From Gammaproteobacteria bacterium (lineage in GTDB: Bacteria; Pseudomonadota; Gammaproteobacteria; Pseudomonadales; Pseudohongiellaceae): DNA of 64,000 bases. Below the pieces are notes generated by a model. The model was not told where the DNA came from. It did no database searches and worked only from the letters and a program-made list of their open reading frames with translations. Shown in pieces: positions 45,616 through 54,081 of this stretch. Position 1 is the first letter of the stretch; each line of letters starts with the position of its first letter. The DNA lies in assembly GCA_030682575.1 (NCBI GenBank), contig JAUXNX010000026.1, positions 62,001 to 126,000 on the forward strand. The letters run 5' to 3'. A program made the translations under genes and the position numbers.

Positions 45616-45762
45616 CGAGTTCTCCTCACTGGTTATTTCAGGGGCTTGGCAAGTAATCCAGAACTCTTCCGGTCACCCTTGGCACGGACTGTCCAGCCGC
45701 CTTGAGGCCTCTATTTTCAATGCTAATGACCTTTTGTCACAACTGTGGCGAAAAAGTTATTT

Positions 45763-45789
45763 TATAATTCACAAATGATAATGAATTGC
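45763..45789 (+). promoter_or_regulatory. -10 element and Fur-box-like site upstream of a TonB receptor gene
   Basis: A perfect -10 hexamer, TATAAT, lies at 45763-45768; a good -35 at the right distance is not obvious. Immediately downstream, ACAAATGATAATGAATTGC (45771-45789) matches the 19-bp Fur consensus at 12 of 19 positions, including the contiguous AATGATAAT core. Iron-dependent repression of the receptor gene at 45851 would fit. Confidence 0.5.
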
Positions 45790-45850
45790 ATCTCGAAGGG
45801 TTTTTGACTAGCGTACGCACTTATTTTTTTTCAGCATAGGCACTTTCAGA

Positions 45851-48028
45851 ATGATATTGACCGTCCGAAGATCGATCCTGTCAGCCTCAATCATGCTTGC
45901 AGCAGTCAGCTTCAGCACCTCCTCGCAAGCTCAGGAAACAGGCACCGACTCTACAGTCCGTTACCCATCCGAGTACTTTCAGGAATGGGCCCCCACGACA
46001 GCCCAGGACATGCTTAACCGTATTCCCGGTGTCAATGTTGGCGGCGGTGGTGGCCCAGGTGGCCCAGGTGGGCCAGGTGGCGGAGGCAGAGGCGGTGGTG
46101 GCGGTGGTCGAGGACTCGGTGGTGGTGGTGGCGATCAGATACTGATTGATGGCAAGCGCATGGCGGGTAAGGACAATCAAGCCAGCAGCACGCTGGGCCG
46201 GATCAGTGCTTCCCAGGTGAATTACATCGAAATTATCCGGGGTACCTCAGGTGCCTTGGATGTGCGTGGCAGCAGTCAGGTCATCAATGTGGTGCTGTTC
46301 GAAGCATTGGATACGACTTCAATTTCCTACCAACTTACTGTTGATCGTTACCTGGATAGTCAAGTGGAGCCAGGTGGTTCTCTTTCCTACAGCGGGCAGT
46401 CAGGAGCGCTCACATATCTCTTCAGCGCACAAGCGCAGCCGCGTTACGACCACTATGTCAGCAAGGAGACCAGTCGTTTGGGTGACTGGTCCTTCAACGA
46501 TAAAGTGCGAGAAGAGCGCATCCGCGATCAGACTGCCTACACCTATTCCACCAACCTTGGCTACAGCATCAGTGAGAACAGCAGTGTGCGTCTCAATGGC
46601 ATGTACAGCCAGGAGGATGCCTCTACAGACCTCATGCGCTGGACCACTAATCTGCGTACAACTCCGAACACATTGAGTATCGAGCGCGAGGATACCCCTA
46701 TCAAGGAGGATGGCTGGGAAATTGGGGGGGACTACGAGTACAACTTCAATAATGGCCACCGCTTCAAGATTCTCCTCATCACCAACGAAGACAACGAATC
46801 AAGTGTGCGTGAACGCTACGCAGTATTGAACGGCGGCGCAGAGGACAAGAACAGGTTCCTGGCAACTGACAGTATCACGACCGAGGACATTGTTCGCAGT
46901 TCCTACACCATGGACCTGGTAGATGGTCAGGATCTGGAGTTCGGTGTCGAGCGCGCCAAGACGGTTCTGGATTCTTCACTGCGACTCGGTCTGAAATCGA
47001 TCAACGGTGTGCCATCCGCAGACTTTGGCGGGCTGGTGCCACAGAGCGTCTCCAATGCCAATTCGACTGTGCAGGAAATCCGCTACGAACCCTTCGCGGT
47101 GCACAACTGGCAGATCAGCTCCAGAATGTCACTTGAGACCTCGGTGATCTACGAGATGTCCGAGATCACCCAGTCCGGCGACGTGAGCAACCAGCGTGAC
47201 TTCTCGTTCGTCAAGCCGAAGGTGGACTGGCGCTTTGACGTAACGCCAAGCTTTCAGATCAACTGGACGGCTGACAAATCTGTGCGCCAGCTCAGTTTCA
47301 GTGACTTCGTGGCGGCCAGTGACAATCAGGACAATGATCGGAACACCCAGGCCGGTAACGCCAACTTGAAGCAGGAACAGGTCATGAGGACCGAGTTGGG
47401 CTTCGAGTATCGCCTGCCCGATGACATCGGCGTCGTGGACGGGGATGTGTTCTGGGCAAAGCACACTGATGTGATTGATCGTCTGGACGTTTCACCTTCA
47501 CCCACGAATCTGGTATCCGTGAATGGCAACATTGGTGATGGCATAAACTATGGCATGACTCTGAATGCCAGCATCCGCATGCGCATGATAAACATGCCGA
47601 ATTTGCTGGTCACAACTAATTTTACGGTGCAGGATTCCAAGATCGAAGACCCTTTCCTTGGCATCGATCGACGCTTTGCAAACTCCGACCGTGGTCGTTT
47701 CACGTTGGGCTTCCGTCACGATATCCCGAGCCTGCGCGTGAATTATGGTCTGACCTGGAACAATCGCTTCGACGGCAACAGAAAGACCTATGATATTGAC
47801 GATATCGAGATGACTGCGGGCGACCCGAATGTGCAGGCGTTCGTGGAGTTTTCTGCGTTCAACGGGATTACGTTCCGTCTGGACGCGCGAAATGCTACAA
47901 ACAATCTGCAATGCCGTGAGCGCCATCGCTACCTCGGCCCGATTACCAGTGGCATCATCCAGGAATACGAGGATCAGTGCGGTGGTTCCGGCCGAACGGT
48001 GTCGTTCAGAGTCAACGGTACGTTCTAG
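45851..48028 (+). CDS. TonB-dependent receptor with glycine-rich insert in the plug
   Basis: This 725-residue receptor has a signal peptide (about 1-28, ending SSQAQ) and then a plug domain starting QDMLNRIPGVNV. Residues 64-94 are a glycine-rich run, with Pro and Arg spaced in it, encoded by repeated GGTGGCCCA-type units. The plug continues with DQILIDGKRMAGKDNQ and VNYIEIIRGTSGALDVRGSSQVINVVL, normal for siderophore-type receptors. The barrel ends in a terminal Phe (VSFRVNGTF), as the BAM machinery expects. It differs from the other two receptors in the window in size and sequence. A Fur-box-like sequence lies 62-80 bases upstream, suggesting iron uptake. Confidence 0.92.
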   Translation: MILTVRRSILSASIMLAAVSFSTSSQAQETGTDSTVRYPSEYFQEWAPTTAQDMLNRIPGVNVGGGGGPGGPGGPGGGGRGGGGGGRGLGGGGGDQILIDGKRMAGKDNQASSTLGRISASQVNYIEIIRGTSGALDVRGSSQVINVVLFEALDTTSISYQLTVDRYLDSQVEPGGSLSYSGQSGALTYLFSAQAQPRYDHYVSKETSRLGDWSFNDKVREERIRDQTAYTYSTNLGYSISENSSVRLNGMYSQEDASTDLMRWTTNLRTTPNTLSIEREDTPIKEDGWEIGGDYEYNFNNGHRFKILLITNEDNESSVRERYAVLNGGAEDKNRFLATDSITTEDIVRSSYTMDLVDGQDLEFGVERAKTVLDSSLRLGLKSINGVPSADFGGLVPQSVSNANSTVQEIRYEPFAVHNWQISSRMSLETSVIYEMSEITQSGDVSNQRDFSFVKPKVDWRFDVTPSFQINWTADKSVRQLSFSDFVAASDNQDNDRNTQAGNANLKQEQVMRTELGFEYRLPDDIGVVDGDVFWAKHTDVIDRLDVSPSPTNLVSVNGNIGDGINYGMTLNASIRMRMINMPNLLVTTNFTVQDSKIEDPFLGIDRRFANSDRGRFTLGFRHDIPSLRVNYGLTWNNRFDGNRKTYDIDDIEMTAGDPNVQAFVEFSAFNGITFRLDARNATNNLQCRERHRYLGPITSGIIQEYEDQCGGSGRTVSFRVNGTF

Positions 48029-48037
48029 GTTCACGAC

Positions 48038-48069
48038 GTGAGAGAGTGGTGCAAGCACCGCTCTCTCAC
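48038..48069 (+). terminator. Stem-loop between receptor and channel genes
   Basis: GTGAGAGAG (48038-48046) pairs perfectly with CTCTCTCAC (48061-48069), and inside it GGTGC pairs with GCACC around an AA turn. There is no T-run, so it may act with Rho or as an RNA-stability hairpin. Confidence 0.5.
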
Positions 48070-48116
48070 TCGAAGTTCCCACTTGATTTACCCAATTGAT
48101 GTACCCCGGGAGCAGG

Positions 48117-49418
48117 ATGCAAGCGCAATACGAAGCCGCCCTGGAGTGGCTGGAAAAATATCCTGAGCTCTACACGGTGCTGAGTGTCAGCGTGCTGTTA
48201 CTCGCGGCGTGGATCGCCAACTGGATTGTCAAGCGCATTCTGGTGCGTGGTATCTACCGCGCGCTGCGCGCCACAGCGATGGGCGAGGACAGAGCCCTCT
48301 ACGACTCTCATATCATTTCCCGCCTGGCCAATGTCGTGCCCGCCCTGATCATCTCCATCGGCACCGGCTTGATTCCGGATCTACAGCCGGAAGTTGTCAC
48401 CGTGGTACGCAATGTCTGCAACGGGGTAATAATCCTGGTGGTCGCGCTCGCCATCAGTGGTGTGTTTACCCTGATTGAAACTCTCTATCAGCGCAGACCC
48501 GATGCACACATGAAGCCCATCAAGGGTTATGTGCAGGTGGTCAAGATTGCCATCTTCGCGCTTTCCTTCATTCTGGTGATTGCCGCGCTGATCGATCGCT
48601 CTCCACTGATTCTGCTCTCCGGCCTTGGTGCGATGGCTGCTGTGCTGATTCTGATTTTCCAGGATACGCTGTTGTCGCTGGTGGCCAGTGTGCAGATTTC
48701 CTCAAACGATATCGTGCGTGTCGGTGACTGGGTGGAGATGCCTCAGCTCAATGCCGATGGTGACGTGATCGACATTGCACTACACACGATCAAGATCCAG
48801 AATTTCGACAAGACCATTACCACGATACCGACCAAGCGTTTCATCTCCGATCCGTTCAAGAACTGGCGAGGGATGCAGGAGGCCGGAGGGCGCCGCATCA
48901 AGCGCCCTGTGTTGCTGGATCAGAACAGTGTGCACTTCCTGTCGCTTGATGAAATACGCCATCTGCATCGCTTCAATCTGCTGGATGACTATCTGACGAA
49001 AAAAGAGCAGGAAATTACCGATTGGAATCAGAAACTTGCCGAGGCAGGCAAGGAACCGGTGAACACGCGTCGCATCACCAACATCGGCTCTTTCAGAGCC
49101 TATGTCGAACGCTACTTGCGTAACCACTCCGGTATCAATCAAGACCTGACTTTGATCGTGCGCCAAATGGCACCTACAGCCGATGGCTTGCCGTTGGAAG
49201 TTTACTGTTTTACCAATACAGTTATCTGGGTGGAGTACGAAGGGATTCAGTCTGATATTTTCGATCACCTGCTGGCGATCTTGCCCGAGTTCGAGCTGCG
49301 AGTATTCCAGCATCCAAGTGGTACGGACATGCGCGAGATGGGAGTCAGTCTTGGCAGGAGCACTCACGCAGAGCAGATACCGACTAGTGAATATAAAGGG
49401 AGCGAAGATGTCGAGTAG
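48117..49418 (+). CDS. ybdG: Mechanosensitive ion channel, YbdG (MscM) type
   Basis: This 433-residue inner-membrane channel opens on membrane tension. Several N-terminal helices lead to the MscS core: LSGLGAMAAVLILIFQDTLLSLVAS is the pore helix plus the start of the beta domain, and VRVGDWVEMPQLNADGDVIDI is the beta domain. The C-terminal region with GRRIKRPVLLDQNSVHFLS, RRITNIGSFRAYVERYLRN and LPLEVYCFTNTVIWVEYEGIQ aligns well by eye with E. coli YbdG. I chose the ATG at 48117 (GGGAG upstream); earlier TTG/ATG starts at 48096 and 48099 lack one. Its end overlaps the start of the transaldolase gene by 11 bases. Confidence 0.9.
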   Translation: MQAQYEAALEWLEKYPELYTVLSVSVLLLAAWIANWIVKRILVRGIYRALRATAMGEDRALYDSHIISRLANVVPALIISIGTGLIPDLQPEVVTVVRNVCNGVIILVVALAISGVFTLIETLYQRRPDAHMKPIKGYVQVVKIAIFALSFILVIAALIDRSPLILLSGLGAMAAVLILIFQDTLLSLVASVQISSNDIVRVGDWVEMPQLNADGDVIDIALHTIKIQNFDKTITTIPTKRFISDPFKNWRGMQEAGGRRIKRPVLLDQNSVHFLSLDEIRHLHRFNLLDDYLTKKEQEITDWNQKLAEAGKEPVNTRRITNIGSFRAYVERYLRNHSGINQDLTLIVRQMAPTADGLPLEVYCFTNTVIWVEYEGIQSDIFDHLLAILPEFELRVFQHPSGTDMREMGVSLGRSTHAEQIPTSEYKGSEDVE

Positions 49419-50502
49419 TCAAACAGCACCACAGAAGGCCCATGATCGCGGGCAAAGTCTGTGGCTGGACAACATCACCCGCGAACTTCTCGACGATGGC
49501 ACACTGGCTCGTTATATCGCTGAGTTGTCAGTCACAGGGCTGACTTCCAACCCCAGCATCTTTGATGCAGCCATCGGCAATGGCAATGCCTACGACGAGA
49601 GCATTCGCAGGAAGGCGAAGGACGGCATGTTCGGCGAAGACCTGTTCATCGAACTGGCACTGGAAGACTTGCGCCGCGCTGCTGATTTGTTCATGCCGAT
49701 TTTCGATTCCACTCAACAGAAGGACGGCTGGGTTTCCATGGAAATTTCCCCACTGCTGGCCACCGACACCCAGGGCAGTCTTGCCGCCGCGCAGCACATT
49801 CATCGCAAGAGTGCGAGGCCGAATCTGTTCGTGAAGATTCCCGGTACCCCAGAAAGTATTCCTGCTATTGAAGAGGCGATCTTTGCGGGGATACCTGTCA
49901 ATGTGACGCTGTTGTTTTCATGCAGTCAGTACATGGCGGCAGCGGAGGCTTATCTGCGCGGAATTGAAAGGCGGGTTCAGGCTGGTTTGAATCCGCAGGT
50001 CGCCAGCGTTGCATCGCTGTTCGTCAGTCGCTGGGATGTGGCGGTTAGTGGCAAGGTGCCACGTGACCTTGAAAACACATTGGGGCTGGCCGTTTGCGGA
50101 CAGACCCTCGCAGCGTGGCATGACCTGTTGAAGTCTGCGCGCTGGCAACGATTGGCTGCAGCAGGCGCGGTTCCGCAACGCCTGCTATGGGCGAGCACAG
50201 GCACGAAGGATCCAACGGCATCGGACACCTTGTATGTGGACGCGCTTGTCGCGCCGGATACCATCAACACATTGCCTGAGAAAACACTGCTGGCATTTGC
50301 CGATCATGGTGCTGTCGATAACGTGATGGCAGTGGATGGCAGCGCAGCGCAGCGCACGCTCGACAGATTCAAGGCAGAGGGTATTGATCTGAATGCTTTG
50401 GCAAAGCAGTTGCAGTTGGATGGAGCCCAGGCGTTTGTCAAATCCTGGCGTCAGTTGTTGCAGCGTATAGCGGACAAGGGATCTGCACTCTCAGATAAGT
50501 AG
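49408..50502 (+). CDS. tal: Transaldolase
   Basis: This 364-residue enzyme of the non-oxidative pentose phosphate pathway moves a dihydroxyacetone unit between sugar phosphates. The ATG at 49408 follows AAAGGGAGCGAAG and overlaps the end of the channel gene, so translation is coupled. The N-terminal block SLWLDNITRELLDDGTLARY, SVTGLTSNPSIFDAAIG, and the Schiff-base Lys in NLFVKIPGTPESIPAIEEA match the long bacterial/actinobacterial transaldolase type (about 360-380 aa) rather than E. coli TalB (317 aa). WASTGTKDPTASDTLYVDAL is also typical. The gene converges with pcp after 25 bases. Confidence 0.92.
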   Translation: MSSSQTAPQKAHDRGQSLWLDNITRELLDDGTLARYIAELSVTGLTSNPSIFDAAIGNGNAYDESIRRKAKDGMFGEDLFIELALEDLRRAADLFMPIFDSTQQKDGWVSMEISPLLATDTQGSLAAAQHIHRKSARPNLFVKIPGTPESIPAIEEAIFAGIPVNVTLLFSCSQYMAAAEAYLRGIERRVQAGLNPQVASVASLFVSRWDVAVSGKVPRDLENTLGLAVCGQTLAAWHDLLKSARWQRLAAAGAVPQRLLWASTGTKDPTASDTLYVDALVAPDTINTLPEKTLLAFADHGAVDNVMAVDGSAAQRTLDRFKAEGIDLNALAKQLQLDGAQAFVKSWRQLLQRIADKGSALSDK

Positions 50503-50527
50503 GCAAGGTCTGGCAAACGATTGCCAA

Positions 50528-51139
50528 TCAGATGTCCGTTGTAACCAGACGCTGCAACAGACGCTGACCGAAATCCACGAGCAATGGTTCGTCACAGATC
50601 CGCGGCTGGTTTCTGTAATGCAATTCGGTCCCATACGGTGGCAGATGCACGAACAGTACCGTGTGCAGAAACTCATTCCTGACACGCAAACCTTCCAGTG
50701 TGTAGAGCAATTCCTCGCAGAGAAAGGCCCCTGCATCAGCAGACAATTTCACGGGGATTCCCTGTGCTGCGAGTGCGCGCTCCATACCTGCACAGTCTGC
50801 GCTCGCAGTGCGGGATTCCGGTCCGTTCGTTTCGATGCGTTCACCCTCAGGGCAGAGACCATCGTTATCGGGTCGTTCCCGGCGGGTATTGCGAGCAACG
50901 GTCTCCAGACGAAAGACGCCTGCTTCTCCTTCTCCCATGCTGATGATGCCGTCGGGTTGCCACTCCGCCAAAGTAGAATCCAGAATTCGTCCTGGCGCTC
51001 CCCAGCACACCGGGATAAGTACTGCTCGCAACTCCAGTCCGGGAAAAGACGTGGCGGCGAGTGCTCTGGCAGCGATCCAAGAGGCATTCTGTTCGCGACC
51101 ATCGAAGGGGGTGAAGCCGGTGAGAAGGATTTTTTTCAT
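50528..51139 (-). CDS. pcp: Pyroglutamyl-peptidase I (peptidase C15)
   Basis: This 203-residue cysteine peptidase removes N-terminal pyroglutamate. It has the N-terminal signature KKILLTGFTPFDGREQNAS and a Glu79/Cys141/His165 triad in RLETVARN, DAGAFLCEELLYT and VLFVHLPPYG. The Cys segment has E instead of the usual N after Cys, and the GQAGGR segment is replaced by GEGEAGVF, so substrate details may differ. It is slightly shorter than the usual 210-215 aa. It is convergent with tal. Confidence 0.85.
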   Translation of the reverse strand: MKKILLTGFTPFDGREQNASWIAARALAATSFPGLELRAVLIPVCWGAPGRILDSTLAEWQPDGIISMGEGEAGVFRLETVARNTRRERPDNDGLCPEGERIETNGPESRTASADCAGMERALAAQGIPVKLSADAGAFLCEELLYTLEGLRVRNEFLHTVLFVHLPPYGTELHYRNQPRICDEPLLVDFGQRLLQRLVTTDI

Positions 51140-51194
51140 GAGGTTACCATAGAAACTTTGTAATGGCTGTTCATCGCACCAGTCATTGCACTAC

Positions 51195-52316
51195 TCATTG
51201 AACTGCACCAGTCTCCACTTCAAACAGTTGACGCAGCAGCTCGCGCCACTGTGCGTATTGTTCCTCCACTGGCCCCGTCAGGCCGTTGACATTACGGCTC
51301 AGTTCCAGAATCGCCGGCGCAGTCTCGCTGACGAAGCCCGATGCCAGTGCCACGAATTCCTGTTCGAAAATCTTGGCCCACTTGTAGCGATTGTAGTTTT
51401 GGCTGAGTGCCTCGAAGCTGCCGCCGCCACCGCGACGAGCCATTTCCCGGCTCTCCTGTTCTTCGATGACCTGATCGTGGGAGTACTGGCGCCACACGTC
51501 ATAGACTGGTTTCACGTCCTGATACAGCGCCTCGTAATACTCGTCGATGGTGTCGATGAAGACATTGTGTCGGGCACGGATCTCGGCCACGCGCCCCAGC
51601 ATCGGATCGTTTTGAGCAGGCAGGCGATTGAGTGTGACAAGCCCTTGTTCGTCGCGCTGCAATGTCCCCGCAAAGGCGTCGGGTGACAGGTCGCTCGCGT
51701 ATGTCATCTGCGTGACCTGCATCAGATGGTCGATGCTCTCCGCGCTCAATGAGTCGCGAACGGCCAGCAGATCATTGGCGATCTGCTCGTGGATGTCCTG
51801 GAAGGGATCTTCCATGTAGCGGGTAGTGGCTCTGTCACGCAGAGAAGGCACGAATTCGGGATAGTCGCCGCTGTTGGCAACATCGGTGTAGGTTCGGTTG
51901 AGCCATTCCCTTCCCGTGCTGTCGACGGCCTGAATCACCAGCGTGAGTGTGACCCCATCGGAATGCGTGATCGTGCCATTGATCTGCAGATCGACAGAAG
52001 GGTCGTCCTGAGGCAGCACGCGCACAACTCCCCACTGATTCGAGGCCACCAGTGTGCTGCGCAGCACCACGGGGAGGTAGTGTGTCTCGGTGCGGCGGAT
52101 CTCGGCAAAAATGGCAGCACCAGCCTGCGAGATGGCGTTGGCATCGGCGGCGGTATCAAACACCCGGACACCGATATTCAACAGACTGCTTTCATCGGGC
52201 GTGACTGGCGCTGTCATGAGAGACACGGCGCCTACCGGCAGTGGACCGGCTACCTGCGGAGAAGGCGTCTGTGCGCAGGAGACCAGCAACACACACACAA
52301 GGCAGTGCCACTTCAT
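51195..52316 (-). CDS. Hypothetical lipoprotein, coupled to upstream gene
   Basis: The ATG at 52316 overlaps the stop of the upstream gene (ATGA), which decides the start over an ATG 24 bases earlier. The product (373 aa) has a lipoprotein signal MKWHCLVCVLLVSCAQ with lipobox LLVSC (Cys14). The N-terminal half may carry a small beta domain (LLNIGVRVFDTAADANAISQ; INGTITHSDGVTLTLVIQAV), then a long helical region with charged residues (YDVWRQYSHDQVIEEQESRE). I do not recognise the family. It would sit in the outer or inner membrane facing the periplasm. Confidence 0.75.
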   Translation of the reverse strand: MKWHCLVCVLLVSCAQTPSPQVAGPLPVGAVSLMTAPVTPDESSLLNIGVRVFDTAADANAISQAGAAIFAEIRRTETHYLPVVLRSTLVASNQWGVVRVLPQDDPSVDLQINGTITHSDGVTLTLVIQAVDSTGREWLNRTYTDVANSGDYPEFVPSLRDRATTRYMEDPFQDIHEQIANDLLAVRDSLSAESIDHLMQVTQMTYASDLSPDAFAGTLQRDEQGLVTLNRLPAQNDPMLGRVAEIRARHNVFIDTIDEYYEALYQDVKPVYDVWRQYSHDQVIEEQESREMARRGGGGSFEALSQNYNRYKWAKIFEQEFVALASGFVSETAPAILELSRNVNGLTGPVEEQYAQWRELLRQLFEVETGAVQ

Positions 52317-53038
52317 TCCGGCACCCGTACGGGGCTGCACACCAACCCGCGACTGAGGGTCTGCACGCAGTCGTAGTTGTCGTCCGGTGCATCGTAGCGA
52401 TTGAAGAACTGGATCAGGTTGAAAGGCACGGAGTTCCTGTCCGTCACCGTGGTCAGCATGCTCAGTGTCTGTCCATCGGTATCCACGCTGAAGCGATGCG
52501 TGATGAGCACGCCTGCCGATAGTACGATTTCGAACACGAGTTGCGTGCGATCCCAGCCGCAGTATTCAGTGCCATGTGCGCTGCTGAAGGTATCCTCGGC
52601 ATTGTTGGCCGTGCTGCAGATCAGTGCTGCATCGCCCTGACGCTCTATACGCACCTCGCTGGCAGTCTGCGTGATGCGCATCGTGTTCTGACGGCTGATC
52701 AACTCTGCCAGGCGCGCGTTGGCGATCACGTTGCCTGCACTGCGTCGGGGATTGCTCATGCCGATGGCACTGCCATCGCTGCGCCGCTGCTGTATCTGCG
52801 CCTCGCGGTTCAACTGGTCGATGGTGCGCTGTATTTCTTCTTCCCAGCGGTCGCTGCGCGCGAAGTCTTTTTCCCAACTGCCGGAGAAGTCCGGTCTGAG
52901 CGGACTGCTGCGCCCCAGAGGTCCTTCCGCCGCTATGGCAATCAAGGAGCAGCAGAAAACCCCGAGCAATAACACACCCAGCCGAAGCGCGTTCTGCGGA
53001 AGTGGGGCGCGCAAATAGTGATGATGACTGAGCTTCAT
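52313..53038 (-). CDS. Hypothetical exported protein, 241 aa
   Basis: I start it at the ATG at 53038, giving MKLSHHHYLRAPLPQNALRL and a signal peptide through LLLGVFCCSLIAIAAEG. The frame is open to 53167 but that extension is not signal-like. The mature part begins LRPDFSGSWEKDFARSDRWE, resembling the lipocalin-like start of many small periplasmic proteins. It later has IERQGDAALIC and WDRTQLVFEIVLSAGVLITH. No named family is recognised. It is translationally coupled to the lipoprotein gene downstream, so the two products probably act together in the envelope. Confidence 0.75.
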   Translation of the reverse strand: MKLSHHHYLRAPLPQNALRLGVLLLGVFCCSLIAIAAEGPLGRSSPLRPDFSGSWEKDFARSDRWEEEIQRTIDQLNREAQIQQRRSDGSAIGMSNPRRSAGNVIANARLAELISRQNTMRITQTASEVRIERQGDAALICSTANNAEDTFSSAHGTEYCGWDRTQLVFEIVLSAGVLITHRFSVDTDGQTLSMLTTVTDRNSVPFNLIQFFNRYDAPDDNYDCVQTLSRGLVCSPVRVPE

Positions 53039-53222
53039 GGCCTCGGCAGACTTGGTATTTGCATGGGGTGTGACAGAAGACGCCTGTGATTCTATCTGAT
53101 CGATGTTACGGGTTATAGCGAATAAACCGTCTGACGCGTACTGCTCCATGTTTGTGCGCCACCGCACTTCTTGTTGTGATGCAAGCTGCCATCATGAAAT
53201 CTCAACAAATTGGAGGGAAACC

Positions 53223-53822
53223 ATGAATATTCAATCGACTACCGGTAACACCATCAAAATCACCCCTGTTGTGCAGCTACTGAAGGCAGTAGTTCTGACG
53301 CTGGCCACCGGGTTCGCACTGTTGGCTCTGAGCAGCGGCACCTATGCCGCGACAGCAGAGGATCTCAATCAGGATTCCAGACAGGCGCTGGAGCGCTTGT
53401 ACAGCTCCGACCCCGTTGCGCCCACGCTTGCCAGTCGAGCCAAGGCGATACTGGTGTTTCCCAACATCGTCAAGGCTGGTCTGGTCTTTGGTGGCAGCTA
53501 CGGCGAAGGTGTGCTTATCAAGGGTAATCAGATCACTGACTACTACAATTCCGTTACAGCTTCATGGGGACTGCAGGTAGGTGCTCAGTCGTACGGCTAT
53601 GCATTGTTTCTGATGACGGACGAAGCGGTGTCCTATCTTGAAGACACCGACGGATGGGAACTGGGTGTAGGCCCAACCGTCGTGGTGGTAACTGAGGGCA
53701 TTGCTGCGAATCTGTCGACATCGACCATTCAGAACGATGCATATGCGTTCATCTTTGATCAGCAGGGACTGATGGCGGGTGTCAGTATTGAGGGTACGAA
53801 AATTTCGCACATTCAGCGTTGA
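53223..53822 (+). CDS. SYLF/Ysc84-domain lipid-binding periplasmic protein
   Basis: This 199-residue exported protein starts at the ATG at 53223 behind TTGGAGGG. The signal peptide runs to about residue 43 (TLATGFALLALSSGTYAAT). The SYLF (Ysc84) domain fills the rest: AKAILVFPNIVKAGLVFGGSYGEGVL, YYNSVTASWGLQVGAQSYGY, and AFIFDQQGLMAGVSIEGTKIS. The domain binds phosphoinositides in eukaryotes; bacterial members are exported proteins of unclear role. It stands alone, followed at 38 bases by the end of tRNA-Leu on the other strand. Confidence 0.88.
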   Translation: MNIQSTTGNTIKITPVVQLLKAVVLTLATGFALLALSSGTYAATAEDLNQDSRQALERLYSSDPVAPTLASRAKAILVFPNIVKAGLVFGGSYGEGVLIKGNQITDYYNSVTASWGLQVGAQSYGYALFLMTDEAVSYLEDTDGWELGVGPTVVVVTEGIAANLSTSTIQNDAYAFIFDQQGLMAGVSIEGTKISHIQR

Positions 53823-53859
53823 GCCGGAGCTTGATTCTTGGGAAGGATATAGGGAAATC

Positions 53860-53946
53860 TGGTGCCCAGGAGAGGACTTGAACCTCCACGACCTTTCGAT
53901 CACCAGCACCTGAAGCTGGCGTGTCTACCAATTCCACCACCTGGGC
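53860..53946 (-). tRNA. tRNA-Leu (CAG anticodon)
   Basis: On the minus strand the 87 bases fold into a class II tRNA. The acceptor stem GCCCAGG pairs with CCTGGGC and the CCA end is encoded. The anticodon stem CCAGC/GCTGG carries the loop TTCAGGT, giving anticodon CAG for CUG leucine codons. A long variable arm (TGATCGAAAGGTCGT region) and a GTTCAAGTC T-loop are present. It is divergent from rnr. In Pseudomonas a tRNA-Leu lies next to rnr as well, supporting conserved order. Confidence 0.93.
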
Positions 53947-53969
53947 AGGAGGGGATAATGCAGGCGCGC

Positions 53970-53998
53970 ACTTTAGCCCTCAGCGTGGCGCCTGTCAA
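53970..53998 (-). promoter_or_regulatory. Promoter of tRNA-Leu
   Basis: Read on the minus strand: -35 TTGACA (53993-53998), a 17-base spacer, -10 TAAAGT (53970-53975), then a GC-rich discriminator (GCGCGCC). The GC-rich discriminator is typical of stable-RNA promoters under stringent control. Transcription would begin about 17 bases before the tRNA. Confidence 0.7.
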
Positions 53999-54042
53999 TT
54001 CCCGGATTGGCATTTCTTTGGGTAAAACCCCGCCTTCCTGTG

Positions 54043-54048
54043 TATACT
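54043..54048 (+). promoter_or_regulatory. -10 element of rnr promoter
   Basis: TATACT at 54043-54048 lies 34 bases before the rnr ATG, in the short divergent spacer shared with tRNA-Leu. The -35 is weak (TTGGGT at 54018-54023, 19-base spacer), so this is a tentative call. Confidence 0.45.
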
Positions 54049-54081
54049 GGCCGCACAAATTTCTATCAATTCTGGCAGGTT

